Origin: Cristatella mucedo
Taxonomy: Eukaryota; Bryozoa; Phylactolaemata; Cristatellidae
Length of the DNA stretch: 64,000 nt
Direction: 5' to 3'
Assembly (NCBI GenBank): GCA_009760855.2
Contig: WPIO01000041.1
Coordinates: forward strand, 3,468,628-3,532,627
Shown: piece by piece, positions 46,001 through 54,547 of the stretch
Layout of the letters: the number at the start of each line of letters is the position of its first letter
Position numbering within the stretch: position 1 is the first letter of the stretch
Position numbers and translations under genes: made by a program
The notes under the pieces: model-generated
What the model saw: only the letters and a program-made list of their open reading frames with translations
Databases searched by the model: none
Told to the model about the DNA's origin: nothing

Positions 46001-47466
46001 TTGATGGAAACTTGCTTTTTTATGCACCCTACAAATGACCTATACGTTTTATTATGACTTTATGATGGCTCAATTATATGCAAATTAATTAAACCCAGTG
46101 TGATTCACAAATGGGAAAGGCTAACGCTAAACATAGGCTATGTCAGCATATTTCCTCTTAAATCAGCTCGAAATCTATGCGTCATGTTCCAAAGTGACCT
46201 CTTGTTAGACGATCACATCACCTCCACAATCAAGTCTGCCTACTTTCAGATAGATAAAATTGCTGGAATTCGGACTAGTTTAGATAAGAATACCACGTCT
46301 AAGTTGGTCCATGCATTTGTGACATCCCGTCTTGACTTCTGTAACTCACTGCTTGCTGGCCTACCGGCATGTGCAATCAGGTGCTTACAGCTGGTGCAAG
46401 ACTCTGCAGCTAGGCTTGTCTGTCGTGAGCCTTGTGTTGGCACATCACACCACTTCTCGCCGACCTGCACTGGCTACCAGTCAAGCAACGGATCGACTTC
46501 AAGGTTTTGTCGCTCACTTTTAGGTCAATTCCTTCTTTGGCTCCAGCCTATCTCTCAGATATTCTCCCCCACCAGGCCAAGCATCGTACCACCTGCTTTT
46601 CGGAATCCAACAGTCTACCAATGCCTCGCACAAACCTCAAATCCTTTGGAGACCGTGCATTTAGTTAGCATGCTCTCTGTAGTTTCATTCACACAGCAGA
46701 GAGCCAGCCGATGCCCCACACTAACAGTTTATTACAAAGCACGGAGCCGAAGGGCTCACTGCTCCCTTTGGCCTCTTCTCCCACTCCTCGACTCCCTCTC
46801 CTCGACTCCTCGGCTCCCCTGGTCGACCCCGTTGATTCATCGAGGACCACAACTGTGCACAGGCCGACCCTGATGGTGAATCCACCATCGGTACACCAGC
46901 TGGTTACCAGCCTGTGTCCAGGCCACATCACAGGTGGACCGCAGCTGTGCATCTCCCCCTCTCGGTGATGCTTCTAACAGCTGTTCACCAGCAGCTTGTC
47001 AGAGGAGCCTGAATACAGGCATACATACATACGAACTGCACTCCCAAAGCCTACATACGAGACATACATACGAACCCACTCCCGACTTGCGTCAGAGCAT
47101 CCCCTGACTTGACCACATTTAAAAAAAACTTAAAAACACACCTATTTAGGGTAGCATTTAGTGGGTCCCTGTGATTCGTCGTTCATGTGCTTATGCATGC
47201 TGACACAGTGCGTGCTGCCACCAACCATACTTGCATGCTGACCTGTGAATGTCACCCCTAACCATGTTATTTATGTTGCTTATCAAGCATGATATTATTC
47301 ACCATTCAGTCGCGTTTTCCTTTGCAGCAAATGTAAAGCATCTAAAAAGAGACCAAGTTCTCTGAGGGTGCTTATCAAGTGCATTATTATTATTATTATT
47401 ATTATTGATCTTAATCTGTACCATTTGCTATATTTTAGCGATCCATGCCACAACAGTACAAGTTCC
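35098..47466 (+). CDS. Methyl-CpG-binding-domain (MBD) protein gene, first three coding exons
   Basis: Exons 35098-35122, 42237-42325 and 47439-47466 have canonical borders and matching phases (1/1, then 0/0). Joined, they begin MPKQLPSKSWKRLVDLRQRK, continue QRTRTGDAYYVSPKGVKL and then RSMPQQYKF. The pattern (LPxxWxR, basic loop, D(A/V)YYxSPxGxKxRS) is the beta-sheet half of an MBD, a ~70-residue fold binding methylated CpG in nuclei; a start a few residues before LP resembles MBD2/3-type proteins. The invariant RS dipeptide falls exactly at the last junction, where known MBD genes also tend to be split. The C-terminal MBD helix exon is not certain (see 49073). Introns of 7.1 and 5.1 kb are filled with LINE and LTR sequences. 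Subfamily not assigned; an MBD4- or BAZ2-like origin is possible. Confidence 0.72.
35861..36590 (-). mobile_element. LINE-A copy, 5' truncated
   Basis: Inverted tail and hairpin at 35865-35940, 3' UTR, then a minus-strand RT C-terminal frame at 36190-36585 ([20 protein letters not shown]). It stops abruptly at 36590. Lies in intron 1 of the MBD gene. Confidence 0.9.
36975..37040. repeat. (TA)n/(TG)n microsatellite
   Basis: TATATA runs at 36977-37020, then GTGTGTGTGTGTATA. Upstream, short GTATGTACAG/TGTACACAGC-type repeats extend back to about 36840. Confidence 0.9.
37090..38995. other. Intronic stretch without recognised features
   Basis: About 1.9 kb of non-repetitive-looking sequence. It contains a short (AATT)n run at 37402-37421. 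No splice-flanked coding block was convincing. Confidence 0.35.
38998..39131 (-). mobile_element. LINE-A 3' end, near consensus
   Basis: (AAT)n at 38998-39015, then TGCACTTGATAAAGCGCCCT, TAGGCGCTTTACATTTGCTG and AAATCATGCTTGAAAAACAA. 5' truncated in the 3' UTR. Confidence 0.92.
39659..40016 (+). pseudogene. Gag-like ORF, frame interrupted
   Basis: First part: MPNHKLFRGMEPMTPWEMSC, then LGFDGFGDFVGWLLNFEREL and EKSGYEQ. Second part, in a different frame from about 39870: DDYAKLREALVRAFTSPAGR, ARLLRADLVKAGRTERADRS, DRKRQH and stop. Between them is GTGAGTGCC...CTCCCGTAG, which looks like a tiny intron but does not restore the frame. The second part shares the EALxxAxxSPxGxAxLL module with 4992-5186. 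Confidence 0.45.
40342..40590 (+). repeat. 18-bp coding-like tandem repeat (xxGExVQ units)
   Basis: About nine degenerate 18-bp units of GGAGAGxxTGTGCAGGCC type. In one frame they read SVQTEESAQAGETVQDGEAV then QQGESVQAAETAQVGEGTQD, acidic six-residue units. A related GCAACGG/AGGCGG repetitive stretch precedes it (40080-40290). Probably a low-complexity domain of the element's ORF. Confidence 0.8.
40847..41121 (+). mobile_element. LTR, family L1 (plus orientation)
   Basis: Starts TGTAGTTTGAGTG, ends ...GAACCACA. Shares GATGTGGCATGGACACAGGC, GGTGGATTCACCATCAGGGT and CAGTTGTGGTCCTCGATGAA with the inverted LTR at 46678-47017. AATAAA at 41073. About 275 bp. Confidence 0.7.
41276..41350 (+). mobile_element. 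LINE-A 3' tail
   Basis: GAGGTGCCTAGAAAGAGATT, GAGGGCGCTATGGAG and TTTTATTATTATTATT. About 75 bp. Confidence 0.75.
41351..42236. other. Intron 1 of the MBD gene, 3' portion; no other feature recognised
   Basis: Mostly unique-looking sequence; a possible degraded SINE-1/LINE-A hairpin at 42121-42160 (CTTCCTAAGAGAACTAAATG). Confidence 0.35.
42237..42325 (+). CDS. MBD gene exon 2 (core beta-sheet)
   Basis: Acceptor CATTATTTGTAG, donor GTGAGC. 2 + 29 codons: WKRLVDLRQRKQRTRTGDAY YVSPKGVKL. The W, the R of the DNA-contacting loop, the tandem YY and SPxG are the MBD hallmarks. The two other frames contain stops or read nothing familiar. Confidence 0.8.
42454..42600 (+). CDS. Short ORF of unknown status (48 codons)
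   Basis: ATGGCAGTCGCCAAGCCC opens a frame MAVAKPYRDPAAAQRAVTAG, QEAICQGNLTATSRSRVEHR and RLVWRMSL, then TGA. Amino-acid composition is protein-like and the N-terminal ATGGCAG could equally be an acceptor. It lies 128 bp after MBD exon 2, but its frame does not extend the MBD. May be chance. Confidence 0.2.
   Translation: MAVAKPYRDPAAAQRAVTAGQEAICQGNLTATSRSRVEHRRLVWRMSL
43425..45240 (-). mobile_element. LINE-B 3' part interrupted by a solo LTR
   Basis: Inverted tail ATGTAATGTAATGTATCTCC at 43425. LINE-B stops at 43499 (GTTTTGTAT) and resumes at 44615 (GTATAGCGCACTCACAGCCT). It continues through the C-terminal frame (GDRSFSSAGPRLWNSLPQFL, HKACHGLAPSYLAELLHQFQ) and SRLDYCNSLLAGLPKKAIMP to about 45240. 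Confidence 0.9.
43500..44614 (-). mobile_element. Solo LTR, 1115 bp, with GTAT target-site duplication
   Basis: Bounded by TGTAACGCC at the left and GGCGCTACA at the right (TG...CA ends, imperfect 9-bp inverted termini) and flanked by GTAT on both sides (43496-43499, 44615-44618). It interrupts the LINE-B tail exactly. GC-rich and unlike its surroundings. On the minus strand a TATA-like ATTTAAG lies near 44212 and AATAAA near 43718, giving a U3-R-U5 order in minus orientation. No internal coding region, so recombination between two LTRs is likely. Confidence 0.85.
45241..46085. other. Unclassified sequence, left half GC-richer
   Basis: 45241-45850 follows the LINE-B fragment and resembles mobile DNA in composition, but I find no terminal repeats. 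45850-46085 is AT-rich and featureless. Confidence 0.35.
46090..47407 (+). mobile_element. LINE-A copy interrupted by a solo LTR
   Basis: RT C-terminal coding 46100-46670 ([36 protein letters not shown]) up to SFGDRAFS. It resumes after the LTR at about 47020 (CTCCCAAAGCC..., CTTGACCACATTTAAAAA), then 3' UTR, hairpin and (ATT)n to 47407. Lies in intron 2 of the MBD gene. Confidence 0.88.
46678..47017 (-). mobile_element. Solo LTR, family L1, inside LINE-A
   Basis: Reverse complement of the 40847-41121 LTR over its central ~200 bp (GGTGAATCCACCATC, GAGGACCACAACTGTGCACA). Ends TGTA...TACA. AATAAA on the minus strand near 46730. It carries an extra CTCCTCGACTCC repeat stretch. No clean target duplication; the right flank has CATACATACATACGAA repeats that blur the junction. 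Confidence 0.75.
47439..47466 (+). CDS. MBD gene exon 3 (28-nt micro-exon, RSMPQQYKF)
   Basis: Flanked by an excellent acceptor (GCTATATTTTAG) and donor (GTAAGTAG). In the phase set by exon 2 it reads RSMPQQYKF plus one base; RS is the expected continuation of an MBD after GxKx. It lies only 32 bp after the tail of a LINE-A copy. Confidence 0.6.
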
Positions 47467-48139
47467 GTAAGTAGCAGAAGCTTCGTGTCGATTTGCCTGC
47501 AAATCATAACTTATTGGACAGAATTGCTGGAATCGTGCTGTCATTGATCTTTCATTCCTCATTTAGTGCATGATACGGATTCGACGTTTCTGAAGAAAAT
47601 TGTACTTTTCTTCTTTAAAGACCTGTCTTTGGGCCACCTTTCGAGACGGCACGAATGGCTAAAAAAAACAGGGAACTAGCAACCAGCTGACGTCAAATGT
47701 TGCAGCCAAAGTTGAAGCTGCAGCAGAGGGCAGCTATTGCAACGGCCGAGATTGTTCGGGTAATTCGGCAAATTTTTTGCTCTTCCAACTCTCGTATTCT
47801 TACAGGCGCAGCAAAGATTGACTCGAGTAAAAATTTGCACTACTGCAAATATGGAAATAGGTCAGCTACAAATCATAGCCGAGTCGATGATACTTCTATA
47901 TGGTCTCCAATTAGTCAACTCCAGTGGTAGACTTCAAGAAAGTTGGCTTACTTCATCAACGATCTTATCACGAACTTATTCTAATTAAAAATGGCCGAAG
48001 TTTAAAGCATAGATGTAATATTGAGACATTTGAGCAAACGAGAAGATTAGAAGTTAGTCGTGCAAGGCATCCAGAGAAGGCCTTCTACTCGAGTTGTCTT
48101 CTGTGAACGTAGCTGCTCAGGTGGCAAGCCGGATTCTGT

Positions 48140-48430
48140 AACAGTATGCAGCAGGAGAGCAGATGCTGTTGCATAAGAATCGTGGAAGTGAGTTCCACAG
48201 CCTAGGAACTGCTGAGCGAAACCTGCTGTTGCCAGTGGTATAGAAGCAGCTGAGTTATGTAATAGATAATTTATAGTTCATGTACATAAGATCCGAGAGC
48301 ACGAGAAGTCTGAAACTAGGGCAGCAGTTCACCAGTGTATGAAGTAGCCATGGTGTGGCAGGCATTGTCGCTCAGCATAGGAACTTTGCTCAGTGTCCGT
48401 TTTGATAGCAGTTGAGTCGGAATGCAGTAG
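48140..48430 (-). mobile_element. LINE-B relic within the duplication
   Basis: GAATCGTGGAAGTGAGTTCC and the following ~250 bp align with the minus-strand LINE-B C-terminal region (VGDRSFSSAG...LAELL). The duplicate copy is at 52285-52520. Confidence 0.65.
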
Positions 48431-48590
48431 ACATTAATTGATCTCCTGGTTCGGTTCGTGTTAGCAGTATTTAGATTTAATCGTGACGTTCCCTGTGCAA
48501 ATGGGCTAGCACGTTAGACTGAATGTCCGAAATGTAGATATTCGATCGACGAAAACTCTCAGCTGATTTGGCTGGCTTGAATGACAAGTA

Positions 48591-48663
48591 ATAATAATAA
48601 TAATAATAATAATAATACACTTGATAAAGCGCCCTCAGAGAACTTAATGTCTTTCTAGGCGCT
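48591..48663 (-). mobile_element. LINE-A tail insertion with AAGTA target duplication
   Basis: 73 bp: (ATA)n then ACTTGATAAAGCGCCCTCAG to CTAGGCGCT. Flanked by AAGTA at 48586-48590 and 48664-48668. The paralogous sequence at 52691-52720 (GAATGACGAGTACAGCTGGG) lacks the insert, giving a filled and an empty site in the same window. Confidence 0.9.
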
Positions 48664-49072
48664 AAGTAGAGCTCGAGTGTCTTGACATTGAAGTGCTAGC
48701 CGAAGCCGTGGACCAGTAATTCATCGTCCTACGGGTCTGGTAGATAAGGTTAAAACAGGTCTCGTGACATACAGTATATAATGCTGCCTTTAGATCATCA
48801 AGCTGGGCGAAGGTAGTTAAGTTAATCTACATTCGCTACCCGGGCCATGGGTCGCACTGAGGAGATTATTGTCAGAGAAATAGAGCCACGCAAATTCAAA
48901 CTTACTTTTAAGGATGACCACATTTCCCGTTGCAGAGTGCAAAAAATTGTTACGGCGTCAATCGCTTTCGGTTTTCCAGGACAGTGAAGAGCGGACACGG
49001 GCGATAATTTAGTAGAGCTAGTATGCTAATTCATATTATTTTGGGGACTTTCAAACGGCAGTCGGTTTGTAT

Positions 49073-49290
49073 TGCAGTTAAATGTTTCTTTTTATTCGGT
49101 GAAGCAGGAAAACTTTAATTTTGCCAGTAGGCTTATTTTACCCATCAGTCAAATACAAAATTCTGCATTCAGATGGCGAATATTTTTAAATTTTTCTGCA
49201 AGCAGAATAGTCTGTGAAATGGAATATTTTCCCAGCTATCTCTGTGGACCTACCGTGCTAATTTTGCTTTACAGCATTGTCCGATGAGAT
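49073..49290 (+). CDS. Exon candidate with SVKQENFNF, possible MBD C-terminal helix
   Basis: After a good acceptor (GTTTGTATTGCAG at 49076-49077 border) the frame reads LNVSFYSVKQENFNFASRLI and stays open to 49287. In MBD proteins of the MBD4 type the domain ends with an (E/L)xFDF-like segment ~15 residues after the RS-helix, and this block would sit at just that spacing after RSMPQQYKF. However, exon 3 leaves phase 1 and this frame needs phase 0, so direct joining shifts the frame. It could be a missed small exon, a damaged gene or coincidence. Confidence 0.3.
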
Positions 49291-49894
49291 GCTTTCGACT
49301 TCCGGTATGTAACAACACGTACAGTATCTATCTTTACTTGACCATCTCTCCACTAGCGAGATCATTGCAAGAGTTTGACGATTATAAGTACAGTGAACAT
49401 ATAGGGTAGCGGTCATGGAAAAATGTGTAAAGTGGAAGTTTAATTTAATTCTTTTCCGTCTGTAAACTACCGATACTAGCAATATAGTAATGAAAAAAGG
49501 GAACATAAAGATGCCTTTAGTGACTTGGGAGAACTGAAGGAAGTATTTCAAGTTGAGGACGATTTTAGCAAGCGCCTACACGAAATGGCAATTCACACGG
49601 GACTAGCGTAGACCACGGGATTGTATTTAAGCTTTAGTTAGATGGTACCCGCAATGGGAGCATATGGATGTCACAACCTGGATTCATTTAGGATATCACG
49701 TGATTGATACATTGGGTGTACCTGACGGAAGCCTGGGAAACGACCGGAGTCAGACTAGTGGGTTAAACGAGGCAAAAACTTATTCGGAAGTATTTGAAAT
49801 GAGAGTGGGAGGCCTAATGATTGATGTAGCTAAAGCATACTCGGCTGGCTTTGCAGCGAGTTAAAATCCCTTTCTTCTCGTGTTTTGTGCTTAG

Positions 49895-50003
49895 CCTTCA
49901 CCCGAGAACAAGCCGTCGACGGCTGCCACTCAACTAGAGCCTGCTGCCAACTATGCCGACTGTGCCAACGGAGTGCACCGAGAGCAATTAATCAATGAAA
50001 ATA
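49895..50003 (+). CDS. Exon-like block in duplication copy 1
   Basis: Acceptor GTTTTGTGCTTAG, donor GTGAGT. Phase 0 in, phase 1 out. Reads PSPENKPSTAATQLEPAANY, ADCANGVHREQLINEN. The equivalent block in copy 2 keeps both splice sites and phase, and differs only by in-frame indels. An alternative frame starting at 49996 (MKIVSKRKAASLMSLESLRA) is also similar between copies, so which frame is used, if any, is open. Confidence 0.4.
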
Positions 50004-50280
50004 GTGAGTAAGCGTAAAGCTGCGTCGTTGATGTCATTGGAGTCTCTTCGTGCACTTAGTGGATTTAGACCGGGGCCAAGGTTGACTGTTGGCTCTCGCC
50101 ATAGGCTTCATATGATTGACAAGCTCGAATGCAACTCGAATCTTGATTAGGCAAGGCAGTAATGCAAGGACGTTTACTAGGTGTGCATGCAGAGCTGTAG
50201 AGTTAGTAACTTACTAGGTATACCCCGAGAGCTATTATATATGCTAGGTATACTTTAAGAGCTATTGTGTATACTTGGTA

Positions 50281-50294
50281 TACACACACACGCC

Positions 50295-50387
<93 letters not shown>

Positions 50388-50442
50388 GTATGTGCATAGA
50401 TAGATATATATTTATATATGTGTATATATATATATGTGTGCA

Positions 50443-50473
<31 letters not shown>

Positions 50474-50500
50474 ATATATATATATATATGTGTGTATGGA
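50281..50500. repeat. (CA)n-(TA)n microsatellite
   Basis: (CA)n with one CGCCCACG start at 50283-50373, followed by TATA-rich repeats with GTGTGT islands to about 50500. Confidence 0.97.
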
Positions 50501-50939
50501 GTTAGTGCAATATACAAAGCGTCAGCACAAATTCAGTGCATGTAATAAGTATGGCCATATAGCAAGTACGTATACTACGTTTGCTACTAGGGCTGCTAGG
50601 CAAGTTCAGCCTCTACCAGAGCTCATACATATAGCAAGTGTACTCGTGGAGCTATGAAGTACACTGTACATGCGAATAGAGCTAGTATGGATGCTAGGTA
50701 TGCCGCATAGAGTTAGTACGACGGATGCCCCTTAAAATGATGCACTGCTGTTTATGTTCATTCGGTCATAACCTGAAGGTGTGACATGGGCAAGGGGAGG
50801 GTACGGCTAGGTCATGAAGTAGGTCAGGTGACCTTGCTCTCACGGGTTCCGGTGTTGAAGCTGTAAATCCTGTATGCCAGTGATGGGTGGGGGAACACTG
50901 GCGTCGGCCTAAAATCGCTGGAGGTGTATGTAAACGATT

Positions 50940-52090
50940 AATTTGCATAAAGCCGGAAGTATGATGTCTAGCCTGGCAGGGAGTAGTTTTGATAGATAAG
51001 CTAGAGCCGGGGAATGAATGAACTTAAAATTGTGCAGCAGATTCTTCCATGCGATGCTCTTCTTAACATTACAGGTCGTCGAGAAGTGATTTGATATGGT
51101 AACTTCGACGCTCGTAACAGAAGAGCCGAGCTGCAGAGTGTTGCACCAAATGTGCCTGAATGCACAAGCCGCTGACCCAGCAAGCACTGAGTAACTGAAG
51201 TCGGGACTGGATATCATATCCCTGTCTAAGCAAGCCCGAACCTTAGCAACCTTATGTAGCTGAAAGTAGGCAGAATTGATTGTAGAGCTGATGTGGTAGT
51301 CTAATAAAAGATGCTTTGAAAAATTAGACCTAGAATTTGGCCACATTTAAGATGACATATGCTTGAAGGGCCAATTTAGAGAGTTAGGTTTTCTAATTTC
51401 CGAGTTATCCTCTTTTTTCCATAACAATTAAGTTGGTTTCATCATCATTCAATTTGAAGACAGTTTTCTGTCACGCAAGTAGGGATGTCATTAATACACG
51501 CAGCAAAGGAATTGTGAGAATTCCGCATGCTGGGTGTATTAATATTATCAGGGATCAATGTGAAAGTACAACTGAGTGTCATCTTCGTATATGTGAATGC
51601 CTACGTTGTGCCTGGCAATCGCATCGGCAAGAGGGAGAGTATAAACCATGTAAAGAACCGGACCAAGCACAGAGCCCTGAGATACCCTGTACTTCAGAGG
51701 TTTATTGAATGATCTTTTCCATTCACATCGATACTCGGGAGTCTCCAGCTGAGATAGCATTTAAACCATTACAGTTGGGTACCACTGACGCCTCTGAGTG
51801 AGAATAGAGAGAATTGCTCGAGAAGGACTTGGTGATCGATAGGATATCGATAGCAGAGTCAGCAGAGATACTCTACCTGAGCCTGCAATCCCAAGGTCAT
51901 TATAAATCCGAGGCAATGCTGACTCTGTGGAGTGATGATCTCTAAAAACGGACTGAAACTTACTAGCAAGGTTTGAAGTTTCAATATGTTCAGTTGGTCT
52001 GCCATGATTCACCCCAGTGTCTTTGATAGTAACGGTAGAAGGCGGACTGGGTGAGAGTATATAGGTAAGAAAAGTTGCGACTCAATAATT
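50940..52090 (-). mobile_element. LINE-A-like copy, degraded
   Basis: Minus-strand blocks: AYLSKLLPARLD, CFQLHKVAKVRACLDRD-type, [20 protein letters not shown] (catalytic box [10 protein letters not shown]), [40 protein letters not shown]. No terminal hairpin at the left end. Frame broken throughout. Confidence 0.8.
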
Positions 52091-52259
52091 TGAATAGTGT
52101 CAATTTGCGAATAATCTGCTTCTGATTTTGCCTCGTTTCGCCTGAAGGTTGGAACGAAGGCTTGCATTGCTTACGCCCCCAGGCACTCAGGCTCTATGCC
52201 TGTGCTCTATATAGGTAATAGGCTATAGGTTCAAGGTAGGATGTAACAGGTTACAGGTT

Positions 52260-53575
52260 AGCATCTGTCACAGTCGGCAGCACCAGCATATATGTCGTTG
52301 AATAAGAATCTTGGAAATGAGTTCCAAAGACTCGACTCTGCAGAGAAAAAGCTTCCATTGCCAATAGTCTATAAGCAGAGTTATGGAATAGCTAATTTAT
52401 TGTCCACGGGAAACCCAAGGGCACGTGGAGACTGTAACTATTGCTGCAGTTCACCTACGTATTAAGAAGCCATGACGTGGTGGGCTTTGTGGGTCAGCAC
52501 ATGAACTTTACTCAGTGTTCGTTTTGATAGCAGTCGAGTCGGAATTCGGTCGAAGTTAAGTGATTTTCAAGTTCTTGTTAGGATTCAATCTTAATCATTC
52601 GATAGCCTTTGCAAACGGTCTTACGCCTTGGACTGAATGCATGAAATTTATTTTTTGGTTGATCAAACGCCTCGGCTGATATGGCCGGCATGAATGACGA
52701 GTACAGCTGGGATTTCTTGACATTAAAGGGCTGGCTGAAGCCAGGAGCCTGCAATTCCTCACCCTAGGAATCTGGCGGATACGAAAAACAGGTTTTGTGA
52801 CAGCAAGTAATGCTGCCTATAGATCAAGCTGGGTCAGCGTAGTAAAGTTACCCCACGGTCGCTATTCAGGTCATGGGTCACATAGAGCAGATTAGTGTCG
52901 GAGTAAAAGTACCATTTAATTTAAGCTAAATTCTAACAAAGACCGCATTTTTTATCAAGAGATAAACATAGGTTATGGTGGCAATCGGCTTTCGATTTCC
53001 CAGGATAAGAGAGCGTGGAATCCGGCGGTAATTAACTAGAATGCACATGGAATGAACATGATCTGTAATGAGCTGGTGAGTATTTCGGTTTTAGTCATAT
53101 GTCATGCCGTGGGAGCACTTGGATGTCACGTGATAGACTCCGTTATGATATCGCAAGATTGGAGAAGTGGGATTACACTGACGAAAGCATTGGGATGGCA
53201 CATGTGGTGAGCTTTGGAAACAACAGGAATCGGATTACTGGGTGAAACGTTCCAAAACCTTATGCTGAAGTATTTCAGATGAGCGTGGGAAGCTTAATGA
53301 TTGATGAAGCTGTAGCCTACTTAAATCTCTTTTTTTCGGTAATTTTAATCCATTTCTTCACTTTTTCGGGCTTAGCCTGAGAACTTGCCATCAATGGCAG
53401 CCACTCAGCTAAAGGCTGCTGCTGACGTTGCCGACAATATGGATTGCGAATCAGTTTTGGACAAAAGTAGTGAGTAATCGCAAAGCTGTGGGATTGATGT
53501 CTATGGAGCCTATCCGCTCATTGATTGGGTCGTATCGTAGGCTGCAGAAGATTGACAGGTGTGTGCCAGTGCTAT
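52260..53575 (+). repeat. Segmental duplication, copy 2
   Basis: Counterpart of 48120-50130, in the same orientation, ~4 kb away. It lacks the LINE-A insertion and the 49000-49640 sequence. Divergence is substantial, with many substitutions and small indels. Confidence 0.8.
53376..53469 (+). CDS. Exon-like block in duplication copy 2
   Basis: Acceptor TTTTTCGGGCTTAG, donor GTGAGT. Phase 0 in, phase 1 out. Reads PENLPSMAATQLKAAADVAD, NMDCESVLDKS. It aligns with the copy-1 block (PENxPSxAATQLxxAAxxAD) with length differences of 2 and 3 codons. Whether either is part of the MBD gene or of another gene is unknown. Confidence 0.4.
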
Positions 53576-53887
53576 TCGTGTTCTCTTTAAGCAATGCAGC
53601 TGCTTCGGGTGTACTAATGGTAATTTTTAACATGACCTCTGTTCTATGGCAGCTCTTGGGCTCAATTCTAAGCGCGAATATAAATAAATGCATGAACCAA
53701 TTTCTCTAGGGTGCTTTTATCTGAGCACGATCAAATGATTGACATGCTGTGCAACAAAAAGTATGACAATACTAGGAATGTGAAACTTAGAGGATCGCCT
53801 GACGCAATGACACTTTGGAGAGGAAAACCAAATTTGCGTCTGGAGGTTGCAGAAGAGACGTCCCAGTTTCCCTCAGATTTGAGGCTT

Positions 53888-54032
53888 GCCGAGCTGGTTT
53901 GGTCCAACAGCTAAGATACTCGCCCCGACCAAAATCTGGCTGAGGTCGTGGGTTCAAGCCCCAAGGCATATGTGAAACGCCTGAATAGAGATTACATTCT
54001 CTAGGGGTGCAATACGAATACAAATGAATTTT
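53888..54032 (+). mobile_element. SINE-1 (tRNA-derived), complete
   Basis: GCCGAGCTGGTTTGGTCCAA start, B box GTGGGTTCAAGCCCCAAGG, 3' part CGCCTGAATAGAGATTACAT and end CAAATGAATTTT. Confidence 0.88.
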
Positions 54033-54084
54033 ACAGGCTTTCCACTAATAAGAGTAGGAGTAGGTATGAATGGCACCTTTGCAG

Positions 54085-54145
54085 CATACTTAAAGTGCTT
54101 AGAAAGTGATTAAGATCTTAATAGGGGCTATGCAAATGCATTTTC
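54085..54145 (+). mobile_element. LINE-A 3' tail, degraded
   Basis: GCAGCATACTTAAAGTGCTT then AGAAAGTGATTAAGATCTT and GGGGCTATGCAAATGCATTT. Confidence 0.6.
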
Positions 54146-54547
54146 TTACCGGCATTGTAACGTATGTAAGGTATGCCCCTAGAGGGATTATGGTTTACTG
54201 TACACTAAAATGCTCTTAGAGTGAGTATTAGTAATAGCATGCCAAAAATAATTATTCATTTGTACAGTTTATTGAGAGAACTTAATCTATATTCATGCCC
54301 TTTACCCTTTCAAGTAAGAGAGTCGGGACATAGGCTTAGTGTCATACACGGTATCTACAGGTATAGTAGTGCCTGTAATAGGCAAGTCCGTAGTTATTTT
54401 GTATATTAAGTAAGCCCTACAATGCAGGGACGTTTGCTAGATGTACATATAGAGCTGCAGAGTTAGATTACATCAAGAGATATTTTGTGTGCTAGGTTTA
54501 CTAGAGTTAGTAAAATATAAAAAATGTGGCTACAGATTTGGTAACTA

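Larger units (their letters stand above)
48120..50130 (+). repeat. Segmental duplication, copy 1
   Basis: Diverged copy of 52260-53575, with the same order of blocks: a LINE-B relic (48140-48430), GTTTTGATAGCAGTTGAGTC, CATGGGTCGCA, a GCATATGGATGTCAC block near 49660, GTGGGAGGCCTAATGATTGA and an exon-like block at 49895. Copy 1 contains a LINE-A tail and additional sequence (49000-49640). Confidence 0.8.

Noticed and set aside
47697-47930. 77-codon ORF and an alternative exon reading NVAAKVEAAAEGSYCNGRDC
   Set aside because: Acceptor and donor are weak and the phases do not link MBD exon 3 to a later block; kept only as a remote possibility.
50203-50657. Open frames over the second microsatellite
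   Set aside because: Same reason: simple repeat translated in all frames.
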